This document shows, piece by piece, positions 54,463-64,000 of a stretch of DNA of 64,000 bases (position 1 is the first letter of the stretch; every line of letters starts with the position of its first letter). Source of the stretch: Diplosphaera chodatii (lineage: Eukaryota > Chlorophyta > Trebouxiophyceae > Prasiolales > Stichococcaceae); NCBI GenBank assembly GCA_032358165.1, contig JAALGY010000023.1, positions 1,860,001 to 1,924,000 of the forward strand, read 5' to 3'. A program made the position numbers and the translations under genes. The notes beneath the pieces were generated by a model. That model made no database searches, had not been told where the DNA came from, and was given only the letters and a program-made list of their open reading frames with translations.

Positions 54463-57400
54463 TCATTCTGCCATCCCCACCTCTTTGATGCGTGCCACAT
54501 ATTTGTGTACATGTTTGCAGCGCGACACGTCCAACTGGTATGTGTCGCCGTTGCTCGGTCGCATCGCCTGTTCCCGCTCCTCAGACCGTGGGTCCCGCCT
54601 ATCGCTGTGCCTTTCGTCATACCTGCAATGCCAGCACTTGTGCTGTCAAGGCATCTCGGCAGCATCGGCACAGGCATGCGGACCAGGTTGTGCTCTGCCA
54701 GAGTTCCAGAGCAAGCGAGCCTTAGAAATATGGATGCCAGTTTCTGTGGGCTGTGCTCGAGGCAAGGCACCTGTTGCGATCGGCATCCCGCGCACTGTCG
54801 CCAGCGCGCCCGCGTTTGCTGCTGCCATCGCGCCAGTCCCTGTCCCTGTCGTGCTCTTCAGCATGACCTCGATGGCGCTCGCGTTTCCTGTCGTGCGTGT
54901 GCCGGCGGTGGTCCGTCTCCCTGTCTTCCCGGTCTCTGTCCCTATCGCTCGGGCCCACCTGGTGGTCGTGACCCTGATCCCTGCCGGCCTCGTGGCTCCT
55001 GGCGTGCGGCCGCCCACCAGGGTTGCGCCCCCTGCCATGAAGGAGACAGTACGGGTGAGGAGGCTGCTTGCTAGCAGCAACAGCAACCAGCGACATACAT
55101 GCGCCAACGAGCATGGCTACAATCCGCAGCGCCACACCTGGGGTCTGCCACATCAGCATCACTGCTGCAGCTGCGGTTGCCATCACCGTCAGGCGCCTGG
55201 CCAACCTCGTTCCTGCAACCACCACCATGAGTTGATTAGGAGCCTGCCATTTCATAGCAGGTTTGTGCCACGGATAGTGGGGCCAATGACCTGATTGTCA
55301 CATGCAAACACCTGCTGGATGGTACCGTCGCTAGGTTGCCTGCGCCTGGTCGCTCACGTAAGTCCTGGTTTGCATCCCAACTACCCAACCGGGCTACACG
55401 AGAAGGTGCAGGTTCGGCCCTGGTACAGAGCATGAGCAGAGTCTGTGGTGAGGTGTAGGTGCCTCACGAGCAGGCTTACATCACGAAGTGTCCTGCAAGC
55501 TCAAAGTGTCTTCCTTGTGAGTTGGTGCCACAGCCTTTCAACACACCCACACTCATAGACATTGGATCTCCACCTGGGGCGTTTGCTACCCACAGTGATG
55601 CCAGACCGGCTGCCAGCAGCTGGCCCCTCAAAAGCAGGTGAGGCGGCACCAGCTGGCAGCATGCCATTGCTCAGGCCCATCACTGAAGGGCCTGCGGCAC
55701 CAGCACAGCACAGCAGTATTGCTGGTCGACTCTTAATGCAAGCAGTGCTGGAAAGTTATATGTTGCTGCTGGGCCTGTGCAGCATCGACCATCCGCACCA
55801 TCTGTGAGCACACAATCGCAGCAAATGTCAGCCCAAGATATCGTGTGACGAATGGTGATCCTGCTCATCAAAGTACCTGCCGAAGCGGGCCGGCTGGCTG
55901 GCAGCACGGCGTCTTCTTCTGGCGGCGACTTTGGTGTGTCAGCAATGTCCGCAACTGGGGAGAGCGGCGTATCTGCAATGTCCTCCAAACCAGTGAAGTG
56001 CCCGCTGTGTGCTGCCACGCCATTGAGATGTGGCGCAGTTGCCTGCAGAAAAATAAAGGAGCAACCCTGTGACATCATCTGACGGGTTTGAATTGAGCAG
56101 CAATCCCCAGGACGCTTAGGACGCCCGCCCTCGTCACCAGCAGACAAGGTCATAACATTGCAACATATATGCATCTCCAACTCGAGCGCACATCGCTGAC
56201 AAGGTCGTCGAGGCAGTGGCGCAGCAGCGCGTAATCCGGGTCCGCCTCGAAGGTGAGGCTGGCGAGGTGCGTGGACGCCCGCGCCAGCGGAGCAGGCAGC
56301 GCCATGCTGCTGCTCAGCTTAGAGGGGTCTGTCACACACTCGCGCTTCAGCCGCACCACCTGTGCGCACCCAACAAGGAACCTCATGCAAAGCATGCTGG
56401 CACATCTTGGTCTCGTGCTCTGTACATCAGGAGGCAGGTTTGGGCCTGTGGGTGCTCAGCAGCTTGCACAGGGCATGGTGCGCACCTGCTCACGGTCGCG
56501 ACACTCGTCGCTGCGCCAGGGCAGCGTCCCGGTGATCATCTCCACCATGATGTAGAGCCAGGACCACAGGTCATCCCGGCGCCCTGCAGACGACACACGG
56601 CCGTGATGAAAGTTCGGTGTGCAAGGAGCCCTGCGCACACCGGCAGGCGTGATGTGTAGACGCATGAGACGGCCATGCAGCAGCTCCTGACTGGAAATCT
56701 GATGGTCATACAGGGGGGCCGTACCCAGGTCCTCGCCGTCGTGGGCTGCGATGGACGCGTAGGTGGTGCTGCCGCGGAAGGCGGTGTCCGCCCGCGCGGG
56801 GATGACCAGCCCCGCCTCGTCCACATACCGGCGTGCAAGCCCGAAGTCGATGACATGCCAAGTGCCTGCTTGGTTACAAAGCCACGTTGATCACGCGCAG
56901 TAGCTTGACACCTGCTGGCCGCACTCCCCGGCCAGTAGGCTTGCAGCTGTCGCCATGCGGCCAGCTGCATCATCGGCTGAGCGTGCATCTGGATGTGCTG
57001 CATGCCACCTGCGACGGGTGCTGACCTTCGTGCACTGCAGCATGGCGGGGCGTGATGGCGAAGTTGGCGGGCTTGATGTCTCGGTGGATGAAACCAAGCT
57101 GGTGCATGCCTGCAGGAGAAGTGGACTGGATATCTAGGCACAGGTTAGCTGCGCGTGAAGTCAGGCAATGCACTGCAAATCCAGGTTCGCCCACCGGTGA
57201 TGGCGCTGAGGAGGTGCTGGCCGATAGCGCGCGCTGTGGGTGCATCCCACATGCCATCCACAGTGCAGCTCTTCCGCGAGTCTGCCACATTCATGCCCAA
57301 CAGCTGCAAGGCATCAGAAGGAAGTGAGAGGGCTGCGCAGATGAGCAAGTGCATTTGACCGGACGTCTGTGACTATATTGCGGACTGCAGGGAAGCGTGG

Positions 57401-57824
57401 TTGCCGCTCTGTGCATACGCTGGCGTTTGCCCACCTCCATGATCATGAAGCCACGCTGCTCGTGGCTGCCCTGCTCCAGCAGCCGCACCACGCAGGGGCA
57501 TGGCTGCAGCCGCTTCAGCACCTTGGCCTCCCGCTCCACCGTCTTGGGGTCAAGCAGCCGGTCCACCTTCAAGGCCACCTTGCGCCCCTCCTTGAAGGTG
57601 TCCAATGCCTGCGCATCCGCTCGTCGATTCAACGGCACTACCAATGCGTGTTCGAACATGTCCAAGACTGCAGACTGGCCTGCTGTACGTTTACGCCAAT
57701 GCTGTTAAGCACCCACTTCGTAAACCTCTGCGAATTGGCCCTCCCCGATCTTCCTGGTGACCCGCCACCGCTCCAGGTTGAGGCCCTCCCCCACGGTGTC
57801 ATTACGCTTCAGCAGTGGCGGCAT
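54463..57824 (-). CDS. CK1/TTBK-like protein kinase with Arg/Asp-rich tail
   Basis: Eleven exons form an exact 528-residue frame: 57,824-57,717, 57,608-57,435, 57,303-57,195, 57,109-57,026, 56,865-56,725, 56,583-56,486, 56,359-56,192, 56,042-55,877, 55,691-55,574, 55,031-54,771 and 54,622-54,463. Kinase motifs: glycine loop GEGQFAEVYE, Lys in VALKVD, HRDIKPANF, DFGLARRY and RRDDLWSWLYIMVEMITGTL, the last typical of tau-tubulin kinase/CK1 relatives. After ~300 residues come two DIADTP repeats and then an RD/RE-rich region (DRDRDREDRETDHRR) like those of splicing-speckle proteins. Substrates are unknown. The 3' end may instead extend to 53,894. Confidence 0.8.
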
Positions 57825-58241
57825 CGTAGGTACGCCTACTCAATTAGCAATATCATGACACTGCTGTTCACAGCAGCCTCGTGATTCATCGGCTGCACAT
57901 ACTCACTGGGAGTCCCACAGCTTGAGAGCAGATTGACAAATTTCGCATGTCAGGTGTTGTGCTCAAAGGTGGTACCCTGGTCATTCAGCAGCGCGACGGC
58001 AGCAAATGATGCCTCAAACGCGTCCAAGGCACGCAGACATGAAGTTGCCACTCAATCGAGGCCCTCCTTGGCAATTGCTCTGCTTCAGGGCGGCGGACGC
58101 AATCGCTTCAGGGGGGTAAGGCGCAATGCTGACTGTGCATCGTGCATACCAACAACATTGGGCTTGCTTGCTGTGCGGCGTAAGTCAGAGCACACGATTG
58201 CAAATGAGAGCCACATTTGATACCTGACTCACAACAACGCG
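57825..58241. promoter_or_regulatory. Divergent promoter interval, kinase / bisphosphatase
   Basis: About 417 bp separate two start codons on opposite strands, so both promoters must lie here or overlap. No TATA box or known motif is convincing. Confidence 0.4.
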
Positions 58242-60596
58242 ATGGCGTTATATCAACTTCATACACGGGCGCCATGTCACGCTTCAGGCTCGCTGCAGTG
58301 TCAGCGCCCCGCGCCCGCGGCGCTGCACATCAGGCAACACAACTGCAGATCATCGACTTGTCGGTCAGTGCCAGTCATCCAGGCGCTGTCCTCCAATGGT
58401 GCACCAGGTCGGTCAATAGTCCAGCACGGAAAACGGTCCATGTCACATTGACATCGTCAGCAATCATTGCAAACCTGCAAGTGCACCATATATACTTTGC
58501 CTTCCGCAGCGTCGGAAGCTGAGCAGCGAGAAAACTACACGGTCGTGCAGCGGAACCTGGCGCTCGAGCTGGTTCGTGTGACAGAGGTGCATCAGTCCAC
58601 CTTTTAACACCGCGCAGCAAGCAACCTGGGATTTGCACAGCTGCACTCGGTCACCAGTGTAATACCCAGCAGAGGAGTTGTTACTTCTGGGCAATGATGA
58701 CACCTGCAATAAGTACGCGTCCCGTGTGCAATGACAGAGGCAGCAGCCCTTGCTGGCGGACGCTGGCTTGGAAAGGGCAACAAGAATGCGGCAGATCAAG
58801 CAGCGGTCGATCAGATGCGTAAGGTGCTGAACAGCGTTGCAATGGATGGCGTGGTCGTCATTGGCGAAGGTGCGCAAATGCAACCTGAGCCAGCGCAGAC
58901 AACAGATGGGGGCAATTGCGTTGGCGGCTGCCGTGAATGCTGCCCGTGTTGACGTGTTTGGTGATGCAACGCAACAGGCGAAAAGGACGAGGCGCCGATG
59001 CTGTACTGCGGCGAGCGCATCGGCTGCGCCAGCGAGCCCCAGACGGACATTGCAGTGGATCCGCTGGACGGCACTACGCTGGTGTCGCAGGGCCGCAATG
59101 GCGCCATCGCCGTGATCGCGGTGGCTGAGCGCGGCGCGCTGTTCGACCCCGGGCCCTGCATGTACATGGAGAAGGTACTTGCCGCTGTAATCATGTGGCT
59201 TTTCCACCTCGCACGAGCCCTGGGCTTGAAGTGATGACATGGCAGCCATCAGGGGCCCTTGCTGCCCTGCTGCAGCTGGCGGTTGGGCCGTCTGTCAACC
59301 CACGGGCGGTATCATTGAATCGAAGCACACGCAGCAACATCAAGGCTGTTGCAGAGGCACAAGGTGAGCAGTTGTGGCAGCATTCCACACAGGCGCCACC
59401 CGGACAGCACCATGCACAGGGTTGTCAGCATGACCTTGTGACATCCGATCCAGAGCCCACAACAGGACATAGTCATGAGACGTGTGGTCACGCTGCTTGC
59501 TCTTGACGCATCCAACGCAGGCCGGGGCATTGGAGATGTGACAGTCGTCATCCTTGACCGGCCAAGGCATGAAGATATCATCAGGGAATGCCGAGAGACG
59601 GGGTGCCGCATCAAGCTCATTTCAGACGGTGATGTGGCGGCTGCCATCGAGGTGGCCAAGGCGGGCGCAGCCGCAGACATCATGATGGGCATTGGCGGCA
59701 CACCGGCAGGCGAGTGGACTCTTCGATGCACTGCTGCTGGTTCATACCACAGTGTCAGCACTGCGGAAGGCCACTGGGTCCTCTCTAGCTACAGTGCAGC
59801 AACCAGCACCGAGCGAGCTGGTTGCTATGCGGCACAGGTGTGATCGCGGCGGCGGCGCTCAAGTGCATGGGCGGCCACCTGCAGGGGCGGCTGCACCCGC
59901 GGAACGATGACGAGCGGGACCGAGCCGTTGCCGCCGGCTACGACCTGGACACCATCCTGCACACCAACGACCTGGCAAAGGGCGACCAGGTCGGCGTCTT
60001 GACTTGCACCAGCCCGACTGCAGCAGTGTCTGGCGAACACAAACCCGAGACTATGCTGTCGAGTACATTACGCAATCTTGAGGCAGGCTCAATAGCTGCA
60101 ACCGATGTGCACCGTCTTGGTGTCTTGCAGATCTTCTTCGCGGCGACGGGCGTCTCAGATGGCGACCTGCTTCGGGGAGTGCGTTATTTTGCGGGGGGCG
60201 CCACCACCAACAGCATCGTGATGCGCCACGAGTCCGGCACAGGTATGCGCCCTGAACCACTGTTTGATGGCTGCTGTAGGTCGAGGCAGCTTGAGTTGCT
60301 CTAACCACCAGGTTGTGTTGCATGTAGTGCGGGTGCTGGAGACACAGCACCGGTGGGAGCGCCCAGGCAAGCCCTTCAATTGTAACACTGCCATGATGTC
60401 ATTGCGCTCGACATTGCAGCCGCAGGTGTCGTGCTGTCGGTCCATCCTAAACGCTGCAGCTGTGAGTGTTTGTAGCACGCACCAAGCATGCATGGCACAT
60501 TACATTGCAGGCATTACTAACCTGGACGAGGCGCACCCAGATATAGAGCACAGGCTGCACAGCGGCAGCACAGTTGGAGGCCGAATCGTGCAGTGA
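58242..60596 (+). CDS. Class II (GlpX-type) fructose-1,6/sedoheptulose-1,7-bisphosphatase
   Basis: Exons: 58,242-58,359, 58,510-58,586, 58,740-58,869, 58,978-59,174, 59,276-59,363, 59,521-59,709, 59,838-59,989, 60,131-60,242 and 60,328 onward. GlpX landmarks: ARW-like [38 protein letters not shown], the metal-binding [52 protein letters not shown] and [20 protein letters not shown]. It removes the 1-phosphate in gluconeogenesis or the Calvin cycle. The first ~40 residues ([20 protein letters not shown]) look like a plastid leader; a second start at 58,274 is possible in another frame. Intron 6 is GC-AG. The last exon is longer than the family norm, and a further GC-AG intron (60,366-60,510) may shorten it. 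Confidence 0.85.
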
Positions 60597-60988
60597 ACCA
60601 GAGGTGTTCAGCAGCGACCTTCTGAACTGGTCTGGGCACTGTGCTGCATCAATCATCAGGGGTTAGGTCCGAAGGTCCATCAGTGTAGGACATGGGTTCA
60701 AGTGCAGCAACAACTTTGCACGTAGCAGGAGTTTGCACATTTGTCAGCAAGAGCAGTGTAGTCAGGATTCCACTTGATCAGGTGCTATCGAGGTTGTAGC
60801 CAGGTGTGACAGCAAATCCGTGTACCGTAGGTGTGCTTGCATGTTAGGGCAGGCTGGTGTGCAGGTTCGGCAGCAGAGTCGCTTACAGGAGACAATGCAG
60901 AGAATACAGAAGTGAAGAATTGTTTGTGCTCCACCTGTGTTGAGCAAGGCAGGTTCTGAAACGTTGTGCAAGCAATCGTTCCAATGCC
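60597..60988. terminator. Convergent 3' flanks
   Basis: About 390 bp hold the 3' ends of the bisphosphatase (+) and ABC1 kinase (-) genes. I see no certain polyadenylation signal. Confidence 0.3.
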
Positions 60989-63775
60989 TCATGTTGACCC
61001 TATGTCGACCCTGTCGTCCTTCACCCAATTGAGCTCTGGCGCAAGGATGCGTGTGTACCTGCACAACAACACCCGTACAGTGCGGCGACAAGCATTGCCG
61101 TGTGGATACGCGAGGTAAGCCGGCTGTGTAGCTTGGATCAAGCAGTGTGCACACCTGTCTAGGTACAGTATCTGCTTGAGCAGCAGACCAAACTCGCGGG
61201 GGAAGCGCACGCCATAGCTTTCTGAAATCGCCACTACCCGCAGCAACAGACTGTTCACCTGCAAGGCGACATCTGACACGTGTGTCTCTGCTACTTCACA
61301 GCAGGATGTCAGCAGCCGCAATTACCACACATGTGTGAGGCCGTGTCATGTATTGATCAGACCTGCTGATCTGCTGCCTGCGCTACTCCTGTGTCGCTGG
61401 TAGCGCCCAGTGCATCTGACAAAGAGGCAGGGTTGATGCTCTCAAAGTCATCAAACAGCTGCCGCAAGTCTCGGCCAAATGCCTGCCGGCAGCACAAAGG
61501 CAGGATTAGCGAGGCCTAGATGCGCATTGCATGACGGTTGTTGCAGTCATGGTGTGATAGGCCCCAGGCAGGGTCATGCACCTTGACATCGACATCGTCC
61601 CGGGTGGCGCCCACAGTCGCAAGCGCTGCTGCAATGGTTTCAAAGTCCGACACTGCTGCAGAGGCCGCCAGTGCCTGTGCAGCATGGCTTGTCGACTACA
61701 GGAGGCTGACGAAGAGCATAGTCTGGCATAACCCTGCTATATGCAATTGCTTTTGCTCCCTGAACGGCTTTCCACCTGAATGGCCTGCCATGATGACGGC
61801 GCGATGGTCCCCACAATACCAAAGTCAATGAAGCCGACCCTGCGTTCTTGGAGACTCAGATGAATGTCGAGCCAAGGCCCCATCTACACCTCGCACAAGG
61901 AGATGACAGCATGCACATACACACCTGCCATCGTCCATGACCAGGAGGTTTCCCGCATGAAGATCCGCATGGAAGGTCGTACACCGCACGTCAACAACGG
62001 ACCCAAACCACACGTTGAGTGCACTGCGTGACAGCCGTAGGATGAACATCGCGCCAGTCTGCTGCATTTGATTGCAGGCCACATGATCGTGCAGGTTTTC
62101 ACCAGCAAGCAGGACGAGGTCTCACTTGATGAGCACTTGCTCTGGATCTACAGCTGTGACGCTGCGGATGGCTGCCAGGTCTGTGAGCTGAGTGCCCTCC
62201 AGAAATTCCATCACCAAAACCCTGCAATGCACAGTCGGCATGATACCATATACATCACGAGATCGATTGCGTGCCCTTCAATGGTCGTCATTTGCCATGG
62301 TACTAACCGTTTTGTTGTTAGTTGGCTGTACACAAAGGGCGCAGTCGCAATCCTCCGCAGATCATTTTGGTCAAGATAGCTGCTAAAAGTGGCAATGTTG
62401 CGAGCTTCTGATCTGAAGTCGCACTCCTGCATCATGCTCTGGCGGATGTCGCCTGCAGAGCAGGATGACCAATGTCTCCAAGTCTGCCTCAGGTGCCAGA
62501 TCAGAGCAGATAAAATTCAGCGATGTTAGTCACACCTAGAATATCGACCAGGCTGGTGCGCTCGAGGGAAGGGTCGATGAACTGCAATATCTTGGCTGAT
62601 ATCTCCAGAAATTGCAAGTCAACACCCAGCAGGTCCTCTACACCTGGCTTGAGCACCTGCATGCAAATTGACCGCCAAAGTTTCATGCCTTACTGCCAAC
62701 ACAGGCAGCATGGCAAACCGCTGATGCTCGAAATGAGATGCCGATACAGTTGCAATTGGCAGCACAGCACCCACCTTGATGACGACATCCTTGCCGCTTT
62801 CTCGGTGCACAGCCCGGTGCACCTGCGCAATGGATGCTGTCGCCAGAGGCGCCTCGCTCACTGATGAGAATGCGCTCTCGAGGGGCATACACAGATCCTC
62901 CTCGATAATCGCCCTGCACCCTTGGCGCGACCATAAATTGACCACATGCTGATAATAGAGACCCTCAGCGCACTCTAATGCACCAAGGCCATGTACACAT
63001 GCCTGATAATTGGCCATGGCACCGGGGGCGCGCGGTCTAGCAGCGCCTGCATCTCTTCGACGTAGTCGGCTGGGAATATTGTCGGTGAGGACGCAACAAA
63101 CTGCACAGCACCGTCAGATGTCATTGACGAAGGGTGAGTGCTGCAGGGGCAATGTCAAAAGAAAGCCTAGACCCAATCAACAGGGCCCACCAATACATCT
63201 TGCCAGCTCCACCGTGCCACACACCTGCCCCAACTTGATGTAGGTGCTGCCGAGGCGCTCGAACAGGAGGCGCAGGATCCGCGGGGGCGGTGGCACCGTG
63301 CCACGTTGCAGGTCGGCCAAATATTCCGTCGCCACTGAAGCCACTGCTTGCGCCGCCTGCCATGCTCTGCATCGCAGCACGGAGCTACGGTCTCCGATCC
63401 GACAAGCCAGGCACATCACCAGTTGTAGCGGCATCCTCGTTCAAGTGATATACCCAATTACCGGTAGGCGCCAGTGGGTCCTGAGCCCATGGCGGCTTTG
63501 CCAACGTCCTGCAGCAGGGCGGCCAGCTCGCCAGTTCGCTCTGTGATCGACGGCGAAGGCCGCCGCGGCTGGTCTGTGACTGTCGTCTCTGTAAATGTGC
63601 TCTGCGATGCTCGTGCCACTGACCTACGGTGCCCAGGGCTGATGACTGCTCGGGGTGGGTGAACCTGGCGGACACCAATGGGGTGGCAGGCATGCTGCGG
63701 GCGCACTGCTGTTGGGGCCTGGCGCAGCAGACTGGCAGCTGGTGCGCTGCGTTGCGCTGTTGGATGTGGATTCAT
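60989..63775 (-). CDS. ABC1/ADCK-family kinase, probably plastidial
   Basis: Thirteen exons sum to exactly 535 codons: 63,775-63,462, 63,366-63,225, 63,100-63,003, 62,913-62,775, 62,656-62,536, 62,452-62,308, 62,221-62,126, 62,023-61,925, 61,839-61,776, 61,674-61,582, 61,482-61,363, 61,258-61,155 and 61,058-60,989. ABC1 hallmarks: FERLGSTYIKLGQF (KxGQ), PLATASIAQVHRA (Ala-rich loop), DVVIKVLKPG, QECDFRSEARN, FHADLHAGNLLVMDDGRVGF and IDFGIVG. These atypical kinases regulate prenylquinone metabolism in plastids or mitochondria. The N-terminal ~100 residues are Ala/Ser/Arg-rich like a transit peptide (MNPHPTAQRSAPAASLLRQA). Intron 3 appears GC-AG. An upstream in-frame ATG also exists. Confidence 0.9.
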
Positions 63776-64000
63776 GAGGAAGAAGCAAGCAGCGTCTGTG
63801 TAAGCAAGGAGATCCAGCAGACGAAGACAATGGAAGAAGCAGGCAGCGTCCCGTGTAAGCAAGGAGATCCAGCAGACGAAGACAATGTTTACTGCACAGA
63901 AGTGTGCACGCCGCACACGATGCACCAATGCAGGCTGCCAGGAACTGCGTGGCCACAGAGATTAGGGTCTCTCACTTCTGACAATCCAATGAGGATATTA
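63776..64000. repeat. 5' flank of ABC1 kinase with ~54-bp tandem duplication
   Basis: Two nearly identical units, 63,779-63,832 and 63,833-63,887 (GAAGAAGCAAGCAGCGTC ... CAGACGAAGACAATG), lie just upstream of the start codon, probably in the 5' UTR. Nothing else is recognised to the window end. Confidence 0.7.

Overview
The window looks like nuclear DNA of a green alga (Chlorophyta). The supporting signs are GC-rich spliced genes with many short introns that mostly end in TGCAG, several plastid-type leader peptides, a COV1-like membrane protein and an ABC1-type kinase of the kind found in plants and algae, and short interstitial arrays of the plant-type telomere unit TTTAGGG. I cannot name a genus.

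Positions 1 to about 37,130 are a nested graveyard of retroelements and minisatellites. I use four working names. LINE-A is a non-LTR element with an APE endonuclease, an FYADD reverse transcriptase and a CCHC-like C-terminus; its 3' tail is a (TGTCAA)n hexamer behind a small GGCC hairpin, and at least 13 pieces are present, almost all 5'-truncated. LINE-B is an L1-like element with ORF1 and a very long ORF2 joined by an ATGA stop/start overlap; there are two copies, both broken by later insertions. RP-C is a (CAAA)n-tailed retroposon without a recognisable protein. SINE-D is a ~230-bp element with a Pol III B-box-like tRNA T-arm and a GAAA-capped hairpin. Around and inside them lie two minisatellites, TR-A (98-bp unit, 89-bp variant) and TR-B (92-bp unit). 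Target-site duplications, insertions inside insertions, tail-only insertions and element chimeras show the order of events. Long open frames in the minisatellites are artefacts of repeats whose length is not a multiple of three.

Positions 37,130 to 38,300 are a transition zone holding an older RP-C copy and a diverged duplication. From 38.3 kb to the end the sequence is single-copy and gene-rich. On intron/exon logic I could reconstruct ten genes: a putative thylakoid-lumen protein (-), a Q/P/G/Y-rich protein (-), a small membrane protein (+), a plastid-targeted PRC-barrel protein (-), a COV1-like (DUF502) membrane protein (+), a DEK_C plus double-SWIB protein (+), an SLX1 GIY-YIG nuclease with an AT-hook and SUMO-interaction-like tail (+), a CK1/TTBK-like kinase with an Arg/Asp-rich tail (-), a class II (GlpX-type) fructose-1,6/sedoheptulose-1,7-bisphosphatase (+) and an ABC1/ADCK-family kinase (-). 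For most of these the exon lengths add up to an exact open frame. At least five of roughly 64 inferred introns appear to be GC-AG.

Four of the ten genes (lumen protein, PRC-barrel, bisphosphatase, ABC1 kinase) look plastid-directed; SWIB and SLX1 are nuclear DNA-transaction proteins. Kinase and bisphosphatase are divergent and share a ~420-bp promoter interval; bisphosphatase and ABC1 kinase are convergent, as are SLX1 and the TTBK-like kinase. All exon models come from reading splice signals and frame by eye, without transcripts.
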